The notes beneath the pieces were generated by a model. The model did no database searches. It was not told the origin of the DNA and saw only the letters and a list, made by a program, of their open reading frames with translations. A DNA stretch of 64,000 nucleotides from Providencia alcalifaciens (GTDB lineage: Bacteria; Pseudomonadota; Gammaproteobacteria; Enterobacterales; Enterobacteriaceae). The stretch's first letter is position 1; every line of letters starts with the position of its first letter. Positions 9,206 through 18,460 of the stretch are shown piece by piece. Position numbers and translations under genes: made by a program. The stretch lies in assembly GCF_915403165.1 (NCBI RefSeq), contig NZ_OU659204.1, positions 558,001-622,000 on the forward strand, in the 5' to 3' direction.

Positions 9206-9979
9206 CTAGGACTCAATACGCTGAATAAAACTCGATGGGGTTTGTCCGAGCCATTTTTTAAACATGGTTGAGAACGAACCTACATTGCTGTAACCAAGAT
9301 CAAATGCCACCTCAGTGATCGACTTGCCTGCTGAAATCTGGCTAATGGCACTCAGTAAGCAGGCTTGTTGTCGCCAATCTGAAAATGACAAACCCGTTTG
9401 GGCTCCAAAAAAACGGCTAAATGATCGGTCACTTTTGTGCAATTTTGCTGCCCACTCTTGGGGTAGCGAGGTAATTTGTGGTGATTTTAAAAATTCACGG
9501 CACAGGGCTGCGAGGCTTTCATCTCGAGGGATCGGGGCAAAAAATGGTAGCGGCTCGGCTCGCGCCACTTCATGGAGGATCAATTGCATCAATGAGCCAT
9601 CGCGTCCGCTAAGATCATATTCCAGTGGCGCACCAACCGCGTCTAATAACAATTGGCGAAGTAAAGGCGAGACACGCAAAACTTCACATCGATTGCCTTG
9701 GCGGGGCGATGCCGCAGGTTCGATATATAAACTGCGGGTGCTGACATTCAGCATCCGCGTTTCGTGCGCCGTATTTTCAGGGATCCACACGCCGCTATCG
9801 GGAGGAATAACCCACTCACCATCTTCAGTGCTCACCTCAATTAACCCCGTTGCACCATATAAAAATTGAGCGCGGCGGTGCTTGTGAGAATCCAACAGCA
9901 CGTTGGGTAAGTAATCCGTCGCGAGTGCGATAACATCCCGGGCGACACTATCAATGGTACTCAGTGGAATATTTCTCAT
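9206..9979 (-). CDS. AraC-family transcriptional regulator with cupin domain
   Basis: A 257-aa regulator with an N-terminal cupin-like sensor (HKHRRAQFLYGATGLIEV through GVWIPENTAHE) and a C-terminal AraC DNA-binding domain with two helix-turn-helices. The second ends with EVAFDLGYSNVGSFSTMFKKWLGQTPSSF, the classical AraC signature. It resembles the NimR/YeaM subgroup that regulates exporters, but no transporter gene adjoins it. It converges with the tip adhesin gene (2 bp apart) and diverges from dmsA, so its target is unclear. Inducer unknown. Confidence 0.85.
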   Translation of the reverse strand: MRNIPLSTIDSVARDVIALATDYLPNVLLDSHKHRRAQFLYGATGLIEVSTEDGEWVIPPDSGVWIPENTAHETRMLNVSTRSLYIEPAASPRQGNRCEVLRVSPLLRQLLLDAVGAPLEYDLSGRDGSLMQLILHEVARAEPLPFFAPIPRDESLAALCREFLKSPQITSLPQEWAAKLHKSDRSFSRFFGAQTGLSFSDWRQQACLLSAISQISAGKSITEVAFDLGYSNVGSFSTMFKKWLGQTPSSFIQRIES

Positions 9980-10184
9980 CGTAATTTTGGTTACCGTCGT
10001 TCAGTGGCTCAAATTCAAACATAACGAATTATTTTCTGAATATAGGCAAAATTTATTGATATAACCACCTGTTTTAGGCGGTTGGCTGAAATTCCAATGC
10101 CTTTGGCGGTTTTTCAAAAGTTGGCTCAGTGGGAAATGTTTACGCTATCGCGGCAACCTAATGTATGCCAGAGGTAGAGTTATC

Positions 10185-12596
10185 ATGAAAAATTATAATG
10201 ATCAGAGTGAACATCTGATTGAACCATTGACCCGTCGTCGGTTTATTCAAGGCAGCTCTGCACTCATGGCTGTCCCTTTTATTACCACGAACACGGTCGC
10301 TTCAACACCAGAAAACCCCAATATTATCCCTACGACCACTTTACCGAATGACGGTGAGCGAGTGGTTTCCACATGCAGCAGTTTTGACTGCGGCGGAAAA
10401 TGTGATATTCGCGCCCACGTTAAACAGGGTGTTGTTACGCGCATCAGCACACGTCCTGACGGGGATCTTGATGAAGAGATGCCGATTATGCGTGCTTGTG
10501 TGCGCGGACGCAGCTACCGCAAATTTGTCTACCATCCGAATCGCTTAAAATACCCAATGAAGCGGGTGGGCAAACGTGGCGAAGGGCATTTTGAGCGAAT
10601 TAGCTGGGAAGAAGCGACCGCGCTTATCGCTGAAAATATGCAGCGAATTAACCAGCAATATGGTCCTGCATCTCGATTTGTCAGCCTAAGTACTGGGGTG
10701 ACGGGCGGCATTTTTTCAGGGGCGAATATGCTGCGCCGCTTGTTTAATCTGACAGGGGGATTTCTGGAAAATTACCACTCTGTCAGTAACGGCAACACCA
10801 TGGCAGTGACGCCGTACACTTACGGCACCTCGGCGAGCGGCAGTACATTAGATACATTGGAAGAGACTCCATTAGTCATTCTATGGGGACATAACCCGAA
10901 TGAGACTATTTTCGGGCATACCAACCATTACTTCCAAAAAATGAAGAAAAATGGCACCAAGTTTATTGTGGTGGATCCGCGCTACTCCGATACCGCGTCT
11001 TCGTTAGCGGATCAGTGGATCCCGATTTTACCGACCACCGATAACGCCATGATGGATGCCATGATGTATGTGATCATCAGCGAAGGTCTGCATGATCAGG
11101 CATTTATCGATACCTACACCGTTGGCTTTGATGAGCACCAAATGCCTGACGGAGTACCGGAGAATGAATCTTTAGTGGCCTATTTGATGGGGAAAAAAGA
11201 TGGCGTGGTGAAAACCCCTGAGTGGGCGGAACCGATTACCAAAGTGCCTGCGCAAACCATTCGCCAGCTTGCCCGTGAATATGCCACAACCAAACCTGCC
11301 GCCTTGATGCAAGGGTGGGGACCGCAGCGTCATATTTGCGGGGAACGCTCTGCGCGTGGCGCGACATTGCTAGCAACCATTACGGGAAACGTCGGCGTGA
11401 AAGGGGGCTGGGCTGCCGGTTATGGCATGGCAGTGACGCCTGATCTTCGTAAAACACTGGCGGGCCCTAGCCTGTTTGAAAACCCAGTTAAAGCGAAAAT
11501 TAATATTACCAACTGGGTACAAGCCTGTGAGAATGCCAGCTTAGTCACGCCAGACAACGGCTTAAAAAATGCTGAAAAACTGGATACCGAAATCAAAATG
11601 ATTTTTTCCCTTGCGGGAAATTACATGACGAACCAGAACCCCGATATTCGCCATGCTGCCAAAGTGCTGGAGGATGAAAACAAGGTTGAGTTTATCGTCT
11701 ACAGTGACCTGTATATGACGCCAAGCGCCAAATATGCCGACATCTTACTGCCTGAAACCAGCTTTTTAGAACGTTGGAATGTCGGCGGGACATGGGGGAC
11801 GGGAAACTACATTATTCTGTCTGAAAAGGTCGCGGAGCCTGAGTTTGAACGCCGCAGTGATTATGAGTGGCTCTGTGATGTGGCGAACAAATTGGGTGTC
11901 GGTGAAAAATTCAGTGAAGGGCGTACCGAAAAGCAGTGGATTGAACATCTGGTGAATGATGCTCATGAAAAACGCCCTGAAGATGGTATTCCAACTTTTA
12001 ATGAATTGTTAGTTAAACGTCGCCATCTTTTGAAACATAAACCCCATACGGGGCATGTGGCATTTGAGAAAAATATTAAAGACTTAGCCAATAACCCGTT
12101 TGAAACTCCATCGGGCAAAATCGAGATTTTTTCGAAACGTCTGTATGACCGTAATAACCGCGATATTCCCGCACTCTCTCATTATGTGCCTGCGATTGAA
12201 GGCCCTGAAGACACGTTGACGCAGCAGTACCCGCTGCAATTGATTACGTGGAAAGGGCGCAACCGCGCGAATTCTACCCAATTTGCGAACCCGTGGTTAC
12301 AAGAGGTGCAGCGCCAAGAGTTATGGATCAACCCGATCGATGCGAAACGCCGCCACATTACTGAAGACGATTCCGTGAAAGTGCATAACGACCGAGGCAT
12401 CACGATGGTGCCCGTCAAAATTACCTCACGGATCATGCCGGGGGTGGTAGCACTACAAGCGGGAGCCTGGTGGCAGCCAGATGAAAATGATGTTGATCAA
12501 GGGGGCTGTGCGAACGTTTTAACGTCAGCACGCAGTACTGCAATGGCACACGGTAATGCCCATCAAACCTTATTGGTGGAGGTAGCAAAAGTATGA
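10185..12596 (+). CDS. dmsA: DMSO reductase-type molybdoenzyme catalytic subunit
   Basis: Translated from ATG 10185 (AGAG and GAGG just upstream) the product is 803 aa. The N terminus carries a twin-arginine signal, LTRRRFIQGSSALMAVPF, so the folded enzyme is exported by Tat. The N-terminal [4Fe-4S] cluster ligands are in CSSFDCGGKCDIR and the distal C of RACVRGR. The remainder is the Mo-bisMGD domain (NPNETIFGHTN; a serine in YHSVSNGN may ligate Mo) and the C-terminal molydopterin dinucleotide-binding domain. It is the first gene of dmsABC and overlaps dmsB by 4 bp. Closest families are DmsA and YnfE; the real electron acceptor (DMSO, TMAO, selenate) cannot be fixed from sequence. Confidence 0.88.
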   Translation: MKNYNDQSEHLIEPLTRRRFIQGSSALMAVPFITTNTVASTPENPNIIPTTTLPNDGERVVSTCSSFDCGGKCDIRAHVKQGVVTRISTRPDGDLDEEMPIMRACVRGRSYRKFVYHPNRLKYPMKRVGKRGEGHFERISWEEATALIAENMQRINQQYGPASRFVSLSTGVTGGIFSGANMLRRLFNLTGGFLENYHSVSNGNTMAVTPYTYGTSASGSTLDTLEETPLVILWGHNPNETIFGHTNHYFQKMKKNGTKFIVVDPRYSDTASSLADQWIPILPTTDNAMMDAMMYVIISEGLHDQAFIDTYTVGFDEHQMPDGVPENESLVAYLMGKKDGVVKTPEWAEPITKVPAQTIRQLAREYATTKPAALMQGWGPQRHICGERSARGATLLATITGNVGVKGGWAAGYGMAVTPDLRKTLAGPSLFENPVKAKINITNWVQACENASLVTPDNGLKNAEKLDTEIKMIFSLAGNYMTNQNPDIRHAAKVLEDENKVEFIVYSDLYMTPSAKYADILLPETSFLERWNVGGTWGTGNYIILSEKVAEPEFERRSDYEWLCDVANKLGVGEKFSEGRTEKQWIEHLVNDAHEKRPEDGIPTFNELLVKRRHLLKHKPHTGHVAFEKNIKDLANNPFETPSGKIEIFSKRLYDRNNRDIPALSHYVPAIEGPEDTLTQQYPLQLITWKGRNRANSTQFANPWLQEVQRQELWINPIDAKRRHITEDDSVKVHNDRGITMVPVKITSRIMPGVVALQAGAWWQPDENDVDQGGCANVLTSARSTAMAHGNAHQTLLVEVAKV

Positions 12597-13231
12597 GTAA
12601 ATTCCACGTTTACCCCGCAGTGAGTGACAAACAACTCGGGTTTTATATTGACTCGGCACGCTGCTCAGGGTGCAAAGCGTGTCAGGTATCCTGCAAAGAT
12701 AAAAACAATCTCGAAGTCGGACGTAAATTTCGTCGGGTTTATGAAATCACGGGCGGGGAGTTCATCGAAAATGGCTGCGGCAGCTGGGAGAACAATGTGT
12801 TCGCCTACACTCTGTCTATTTCGTGCAACCACTGTGCTGACCCAATGTGTGTGAAAAACTGCCCAACCACGGCAATGCATAAACGTGAAGGGGATGGCAT
12901 TGTGATGGTCAATACAGATAAATGCGTGGGTTGCGGAACCTGCGCGTGGTCATGTCCATATGGTGCGCCGCAGATGAACCCCGAAACTAAGCAAATGTCG
13001 AAGTGCGATTTTTGCATTGATTTGCAACTGCAAGGGCAGGCTCCCGTATGTGTGGCGACGTGTCCACTCGGCGCGATCCAGTTTGGTCCTATTGATGAGC
13101 TGCGTGAACGCTTTGGCTCGCAAGCGGATGTGAAAGGGCTGCCAGACTCATCCATAACTCACCCTAATTTAGTGATCCATCCGCACCAAGGGGCTGGGCG
13201 TAATACGGTTATCCAAGGAGCGAAAAAATGA
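12593..13231 (+). CDS. dmsB: DMSO reductase-type iron-sulfur electron-transfer subunit
   Basis: A 212-aa ferredoxin-like protein with four cysteine clusters typical of DmsB: CSGCKACQVSC near residue 24, CNHCADPMCVKNC, CVGCGTCAWSCPYGAP, and CDFCIDLQLQGQAPVCVATCPLGA. These would bind four [4Fe-4S] clusters linking the membrane subunit to the molybdoenzyme. It overlaps dmsA (ATGA) and dmsC by 4 bp each, giving a tightly coupled operon. Confidence 0.92.
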   Translation: MSKFHVYPAVSDKQLGFYIDSARCSGCKACQVSCKDKNNLEVGRKFRRVYEITGGEFIENGCGSWENNVFAYTLSISCNHCADPMCVKNCPTTAMHKREGDGIVMVNTDKCVGCGTCAWSCPYGAPQMNPETKQMSKCDFCIDLQLQGQAPVCVATCPLGAIQFGPIDELRERFGSQADVKGLPDSSITHPNLVIHPHQGAGRNTVIQGAKK

Positions 13232-14103
13232 ATGAATGGCCACTATTGATATTTACCTTGTTAATGCAAGCCTCTATCGGGTTAAGCGTGATGCTGGGCA
13301 TTTGTGCAAAAAGATTGGCGACAACTCTTGGTGGAAATATTCCTTCGAGCTTTCTGCTGCGTTATTTATTCATCGCATGTGTGCTGGCGGGTGTGGGTTT
13401 ACTCTCTTCCATTACACACTTGGGGGTGCCGCTCAATGCGCCTAATTCGTTGTTAAACATTTTCTCCTCTTGGCTCAGCCGTGAAGTGGTTTTTACGGCA
13501 ACTTACTTTACGTTCTTGGGCCTCACTTTTTTGTGGATGTGGTTTAAAAAACGACTGTCTTACGGGTTATTGGGGATGGCGATTATCGCGGGGCTTTGTG
13601 ATGTGTATGCGATGGGGTCAATTTACCGTTATACCTCCATGTTAGTGTGGATGAATGACAATACCTATCTGATGTTTTATGGGGCGATGTTGACCTTAGG
13701 GGCGGCAGGGTACTATTTACTGGTTAGCCTCCTCCTGAAAGATAAAGGCCAAAATAGGGCGCTCGCATTATTGATGGTCGTGGGCGTGAGCTTAGTGGTT
13801 CGTTTGATTTATCAACCATTCTACGAAAACTATTTGCTGGAAACTGCTTACACCAATGAATCCGTCACTTTTCCCATTGATTCAATTAATGCTTATCAAC
13901 AAATTTGGTCACTGCGTTTAGCCAGTTGGGTGGTTGGGTTTATTGCTATTGTTGCTATCGGTATGGGGGCATTTTATCGAATTAAAGGCGAAGCTCAGGG
14001 CGTGTTGGTTGGACGTAGCCAATATATTCTTGCGATGGGCTGTGTTTGTGCGCTGGTTGCGGAATTTATGCTGCGTTACTGTTTTTATACGATCCATATT
14101 TAA
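13228..14103 (+). CDS. dmsC: DMSO reductase-type membrane anchor subunit
   Basis: A 291-aa polytopic membrane protein with about eight hydrophobic helices. It has the DmsC family features: an N-terminal NEWPLLIFTLLMQASIG helix, LGVPLNAPNSLLNIFSSWLSREVVF, and the conserved arginine-rich end of helix loops. It anchors the DmsAB dimer and oxidises menaquinol. No dmsD-type chaperone gene follows; the operon ends at a strong terminator shared with the converging fimbrial operon. Confidence 0.88.
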   Translation: MNEWPLLIFTLLMQASIGLSVMLGICAKRLATTLGGNIPSSFLLRYLFIACVLAGVGLLSSITHLGVPLNAPNSLLNIFSSWLSREVVFTATYFTFLGLTFLWMWFKKRLSYGLLGMAIIAGLCDVYAMGSIYRYTSMLVWMNDNTYLMFYGAMLTLGAAGYYLLVSLLLKDKGQNRALALLMVVGVSLVVRLIYQPFYENYLLETAYTNESVTFPIDSINAYQQIWSLRLASWVVGFIAIVAIGMGAFYRIKGEAQGVLVGRSQYILAMGCVCALVAEFMLRYCFYTIHI

Positions 14104-14109
14104 AAATGA

Positions 14110-14136
14110 ATAACCGAGCCTGATAGGTTCGGTTAT
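14110..14136. terminator. Bidirectional terminator between dmsC and fimbrial operon
   Basis: An 11-bp stem (ATAACCGAGCC with GGTTCGGTTAT, one G-U pair) and a 5-nt loop lie in the 33 bp between the two convergent stop codons. Short T-rich flanks are present on both sides. Confidence 0.75.
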
Positions 14137-14838
14137 CTAATTTACGCTTAAAGTATGGGTGACTAAGCTGCCTTGATCATTGATATACACCGCAATAAGT
14201 TTGCCATTTTGCCGCTGGCTCCCTTCTAACTTTTCGGTTGAATAGGGTGGGATCATAACGCTTTTTGCGATGGGGGTATTTTGGCTATTTTCATAATAGA
14301 GCTGTGAAATATTCAAAAAATAAGGGGTGGGGTTTTTAATCGAAAGCTGATTCTCGGAATGTAAAGCACTCACGTTATTGATAAATGACTCTACGCCACT
14401 GGCAAGCGCAGCGGGTCGATAAAAAACTTTGATACGAATTTGTAGCGCTAACTGAATAATATTCATCCCTTCTTTATTTTGAGGTTTTGGCGAGATATCA
14501 AGTACATTCAAATAAAAAACAGATTCTCTATCTTGCGGTAAATCCCCGCCAATAAATCGAATCCGCAATTGCGCGCCATCATGAGCGGCGATTTTGGTCA
14601 CAGGAGGCGTCACAATAAACGGTGCTTCTGTTGTTTCTGGGGTGGAATGGATATTGCCCTCATCAACCCAACTCTGTACTAAGCTTGCTTGTTCACTGTC
14701 ATTAATGGTTTGAATATTGGCAGATTTTTGGTCGCTTAAGTAAATCAAACGCGTTTTTTTGAGTATTAAGCTCGCGTGCGTCTGTGAGCTGAGAAGGAGC
14801 AATATTAAACCGTAAAGAATTCCTTGAATATACCGCAT
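14137..14838 (-). CDS. Second periplasmic fimbrial chaperone of the minus-strand operon
   Basis: A 233-aa PapD/FimC-like chaperone with a signal peptide (GLILLLLSSQTHASL). Family marks are KKTRLIYLSDQKSA, LVQSWVDEGN, the F1 strand ESVFYLNVLDISPKP and the IRIKVFYRP subunit-binding strand. It is the last gene of the five-gene operon and is clearly related to the first chaperone of the same operon (18461-19153), sharing QSWVDEGN/QSWIDDGN and SVFYLNVLDI. One copy may be dedicated to the adhesin, which lies 12 bp upstream of it; this is inference. Confidence 0.88.
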   Translation of the reverse strand: MRYIQGILYGLILLLLSSQTHASLILKKTRLIYLSDQKSANIQTINDSEQASLVQSWVDEGNIHSTPETTEAPFIVTPPVTKIAAHDGAQLRIRFIGGDLPQDRESVFYLNVLDISPKPQNKEGMNIIQLALQIRIKVFYRPAALASGVESFINNVSALHSENQLSIKNPTPYFLNISQLYYENSQNTPIAKSVMIPPYSTEKLEGSQRQNGKLIAVYINDQGSLVTHTLSVN

Positions 14839-14850
14839 TTTTTCATCCTT

Positions 14851-15927
14851 CTAATTATAAGACATGACCACAGTTGCGGTGCTGGATACAGGGCCTTGCG
14901 TCACAATTGCCGGGGTATAAGGGTAATAGTAAGCCCCCATATTGAGAGTAAATGATGGGGATATCGGATTCCCTTTTGTTACCGTGAAAATAGAGGTTGC
15001 GGTATTTTGTGCTGATACGCTATTGGATAGAGTGATAGGGGTATTAGGAGCACTTGCCATAACGAGTCTAAAACCGACACCGGCGGCACCTTGGCTGGCC
15101 GTATTATTCATGGTGGTTTTGTCTGTCGCGAGTAAGCTGCTGCTGGATAAAAAGATATTGATATCCCTTGATGCGTTGCCTCCTGCAAGAAAATCACTGC
15201 AAGTGAAGTTGAGGTTAAAGGGAGTATAACCTGCGCGTGTTGCTGATTTGACGGTGCTGATACTGACGGGCGGCAAAGTCACCACTAAACCTTGATTTGC
15301 AAAGTTACAGGTGGTGGTAATAGGGCTATAAGTCACTTGAACGGGTTGCAAATAGATATCATCAGGCTGAGTTGTCCATACAAATCCCAGTAAAAATGCT
15401 AAAAGTCTAGCCACCACATCAAGAAGCCATTGTACAAGACCTAAAGTGGATGCATCCGAAGCAAAAACAACGGGGTTAATGGTTGCGGTGCTTCCTGCAA
15501 TTTCAATATAGTTCGAGCTCGGTTTGACGGTCACCAGGGTAAATTGCATAGTGAAATTTACATTGAGTTCATTGGCATTGTGGGTACCGGGGGACAAGTT
15601 TGACACATTATTTTTTTCTAATTGGGTGACGGTGACTTCGACTAATTGCTTGCCCCCATTAAATCCCACGGTCGCTTTTCGACCTTGAAATGGTGAGGCA
15701 ATACCTACGACATTAGGGAGTAATCCATTATTGGTACAAGTAAATGTACCGGAAAATATGGTTCGAGAGTCTTTGGTCACGACAGTTGATGAGCTGGTTA
15801 AGTCGTTTGATAAGTCAAAAGCAATAGGGGATGCCGTGACTGTTGACGCTTGTCGACAGTTAGCAGAGGCATACTGGCTGACGGCAAGTAAACTTGAAAA
15901 TAATAGTGCCAATGTGGTTTTTTTCAT
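14851..15927 (-). CDS. Fimbrial tip adhesin with central hydrophobic segment
   Basis: A 358-aa exported fimbrial protein (signal peptide ending YASA/NCRQ). The N-terminal half (residues 24-155) is a probable receptor-binding domain with CRQASTVTASPIAFDLS; the C-terminal half from about residue 200 is a pilin domain (TTCNFANQ, second cysteine in LNFTCSDFL, C-terminal strand ATVVMSYN). Between them residues 162-184 form a strongly hydrophobic stretch (LGLVQWLLDVVARLLAFLLG) that is unusual for a secreted subunit. It follows the usher gene by 11 bp. The function as two-domain adhesin is inferred from length and place. Confidence 0.7.
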   Translation of the reverse strand: MKKTTLALLFSSLLAVSQYASANCRQASTVTASPIAFDLSNDLTSSSTVVTKDSRTIFSGTFTCTNNGLLPNVVGIASPFQGRKATVGFNGGKQLVEVTVTQLEKNNVSNLSPGTHNANELNVNFTMQFTLVTVKPSSNYIEIAGSTATINPVVFASDASTLGLVQWLLDVVARLLAFLLGFVWTTQPDDIYLQPVQVTYSPITTTCNFANQGLVVTLPPVSISTVKSATRAGYTPFNLNFTCSDFLAGGNASRDINIFLSSSSLLATDKTTMNNTASQGAAGVGFRLVMASAPNTPITLSNSVSAQNTATSIFTVTKGNPISPSFTLNMGAYYYPYTPAIVTQGPVSSTATVVMSYN

Positions 15928-15938
15928 TGGAGTTTCCT

Positions 15939-18446
15939 TTATTGACAGCGGTTTTTACCTTTATCCATCGTGTTAACTGGTTGATGGATCACGCACTCTT
16001 TTTCCCCTTTCAGCTTGATGTGTAAGGCTGAAGGTAGCTGTTCACTCTTAAGGTACAACACGCCAGATTGCCCTACATAGCCAATATTTTGCTGCTGTGG
16101 ATCGACGACTTCAGTACCGAATGGCAGGCTGTGACCATCGGCTAACTCACCGCGTAAAATAAAGGTTTGTCGAGTGTCGGTTTCTAACTGAATGTAGTTA
16201 ACTGCGCCTTTATATGGACTAATATTTGCCATATTGCCGAGTACTTCAGCGCCTTCTGTTTTTTCAGTATCAGAAAGGGTATATGAGTTAGCGCGATAAG
16301 GGGTGCTGTTGGTTACTAGCACCACACCGCGTTGATTAGTTAGTGTGGTTTTATCGTCATTGACCATCATATTATTGGCCATTGGGGCATCAATGATGGT
16401 GTAGGTATCTCCGGTATCACCCGATAAGGCGATATGGTTAGGGATAGCGACCAAGGTACCTCGGGCACCTAACCCTGCCTGACGATAATCATTCGCTTCG
16501 GTATAAGAGCCGGATAATGTGGTGTAAGGGTGCTTATAGGTAATATTTCCACCAAGGACATTGTTGCCCCCAGACTGATTTGTGCCCGTCACGGTGTAAT
16601 TAACTTGGTTATCTTTCCCCGCGATACCACTGACACTCAAAGCTGTTTGTTCATAGTGAGAGTCAGTAAAATAGCTACCTAAGCTTACGTTAGCGCGTTT
16701 TTCAAATAGGTTAATGGGAACGCTAATATTCATATAAACGCGGGTTTCTTCTTTATTATCATAATTACGCATCCGTGATACGGATACGCTGTAGGAAATG
16801 TCGTTGTAGTTGTTGGCATAACCGACTTGATACTCTCGGCTACTGCCGTGGGTATTCCAGTAATCACGATGAGTTCCAGAAACAAAAACAGAGCCATAAT
16901 CGTCGCCAAGTTGCTGATTCAAGTTAACGGTGAAAGTATTTTTCGCCCGTGATCCTCGTAGGGCATCGAAGTTACTTAACGAGAGAGCTGAATTGTTATT
17001 ATTATTGCCAATTTGGTTGGCATTTTCGTCTTGATATCGCTGCCATGCTTTGTAGTTATCATGAGAGTAAATTGAATCAACAAAGCTGTAGTAGCCACTG
17101 GTGGAATAACGGTACGTGGCGAGAGTTAAACTGGTCGAGGTGGCATCAATAAATTTACTGTAGGTTAAACGATAGCTTTGGCCACTCTTATCTCCGCTAT
17201 CCAATTTAGTTTTGGCATGAGTGATGTCTGCGGAGATAGCACCAAAGCGAAAGTTCCAACCACTCCCAATGACGGCGGAGTAATATTTCTCACTGAGTAG
17301 AGCGCCGGAATAGAGCGTCACTAAGTTATTCAAACCGTAATGATATTCACCTTGAATAAATTTAGGTTGGTATGAGGTATTGTCGATTTTTGCTTGCCCA
17401 GCAAGAACGTTATAGTTGGAAACTCCCTCTTTAAGCATGTCTGGCACGGCGGAGTAGGGAACTGAAAATGACTCTTTTCGACCATCAGCCTCTTGTATTA
17501 CCACCAATAAATCACCACTTCCTGCACTAGGCTGAATATCGTTAAATGCGAACTCTCCCGGTGGAACGTTTTCTTGATAGACCAAATACCCATTTTGATA
17601 AACGGTGACTAAGGCATTGGTTTGTGCGACGCCTCGAATAATCGGCACAAAGTTTTGACTTGAGTTCGGCAACATACCGACTTCCGTTGCGAGCATTACA
17701 CCTCGTATACGGATGCTATTAAATAGTGCCGTTGGTGTATAAAAATCGCCAGCCTTCAACCCTGAATTAATTTGGCTGATTGGGCGGTATACATAGCGGG
17801 TATTATTGCGCCATTTTTGCGAGCCATGGGATGAATAGCGATAACTTGATTCATCACGAAATTGCCATGCACCTAAATTGACACCTGAGTTGAGGGTGGC
17901 ATAGAAATTTTCATTATTTCTCTTCTCGCGTTTTTTCTCTTTATAACTGTAATAATTTGTATTGTAAGCAAAAATAATGGCTGGGACTCCATGTTGCCAC
18001 AAGCTAGGATCGACATAACCAGATTCAGATTGTTTAATCGATACTTGTGGAACGGTAATATTCAGCTGCAATTCGCTGATTTTAAATTGGTAATGTAGGT
18101 TGGGTGCCTGTGAGCTGAGTTGAACATATGCGTTATCCTCAGGCTGATCTGTTTGGTTAGGCGTGGCCTTTAAACCGAGCTTAGGGACATCACTTTGTGC
18201 AATGCTGATCTGCTTACCATTATCCTCAACATTGATGTCAAATTGTCCTTTCCAAACCTGATTAACATAGAGATCCACAAGCTGTTTGCCCGCTGGAATT
18301 TGCCCATCAGAATAGAAACGAGAAATATCTCCTTTTGCAGATTCACCCACCAAAAGGGAGGTATCAAATTCATCTGCAAATGCATTTTTTAGATAAGTCT
18401 GTAGCCCTATTAAAATAAGGATGTAGAGATAATTTTCTTTTTTCAT
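15939..18446 (-). CDS. Outer-membrane fimbrial usher, second operon
   Basis: An 835-aa FimD/PapC-type usher. After the signal peptide (ending NAFA/DEFD) comes the N-terminal domain DEFDTSLLVGESAKGDISRF, then the barrel with VTVYQNGYLVYQENVPPGEFAFND, the plug and C-terminal domains ending with a cysteine pair (KECVIHQP and NRC). The N-terminal domain lacks the cysteine pair seen in the plus-strand usher. The two ushers in this window are divergent, so the operons are unlikely to be a recent tandem duplication. It sits between the first chaperone gene (14 bp away) and the adhesin gene. Confidence 0.92.
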   Translation of the reverse strand: MKKENYLYILILIGLQTYLKNAFADEFDTSLLVGESAKGDISRFYSDGQIPAGKQLVDLYVNQVWKGQFDINVEDNGKQISIAQSDVPKLGLKATPNQTDQPEDNAYVQLSSQAPNLHYQFKISELQLNITVPQVSIKQSESGYVDPSLWQHGVPAIIFAYNTNYYSYKEKKREKRNNENFYATLNSGVNLGAWQFRDESSYRYSSHGSQKWRNNTRYVYRPISQINSGLKAGDFYTPTALFNSIRIRGVMLATEVGMLPNSSQNFVPIIRGVAQTNALVTVYQNGYLVYQENVPPGEFAFNDIQPSAGSGDLLVVIQEADGRKESFSVPYSAVPDMLKEGVSNYNVLAGQAKIDNTSYQPKFIQGEYHYGLNNLVTLYSGALLSEKYYSAVIGSGWNFRFGAISADITHAKTKLDSGDKSGQSYRLTYSKFIDATSTSLTLATYRYSTSGYYSFVDSIYSHDNYKAWQRYQDENANQIGNNNNNSALSLSNFDALRGSRAKNTFTVNLNQQLGDDYGSVFVSGTHRDYWNTHGSSREYQVGYANNYNDISYSVSVSRMRNYDNKEETRVYMNISVPINLFEKRANVSLGSYFTDSHYEQTALSVSGIAGKDNQVNYTVTGTNQSGGNNVLGGNITYKHPYTTLSGSYTEANDYRQAGLGARGTLVAIPNHIALSGDTGDTYTIIDAPMANNMMVNDDKTTLTNQRGVVLVTNSTPYRANSYTLSDTEKTEGAEVLGNMANISPYKGAVNYIQLETDTRQTFILRGELADGHSLPFGTEVVDPQQQNIGYVGQSGVLYLKSEQLPSALHIKLKGEKECVIHQPVNTMDKGKNRCQ

Positions 18447-18460
18447 GATGGTTTCTTCTG

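Noticed and set aside
9315..9869. A 184-aa open frame on the plus strand inside the AraC-type gene
   Set aside because: Fully antisense to a well supported regulator, no RBS, Ser/Arg-rich composition without any domain; a shadow frame.
10040..10075. FNR-like half site TTGATATAACC upstream of dmsA
   Set aside because: Only one half (TTGAT) is present; the other half does not resemble ATCAA, so the sequence gives no firm support although anaerobic control is likely.
12805..13155. A 116-aa minus-strand open frame opposite dmsB
   Set aside because: Antisense shadow of a cysteine-rich ferredoxin gene; no RBS or family resemblance.
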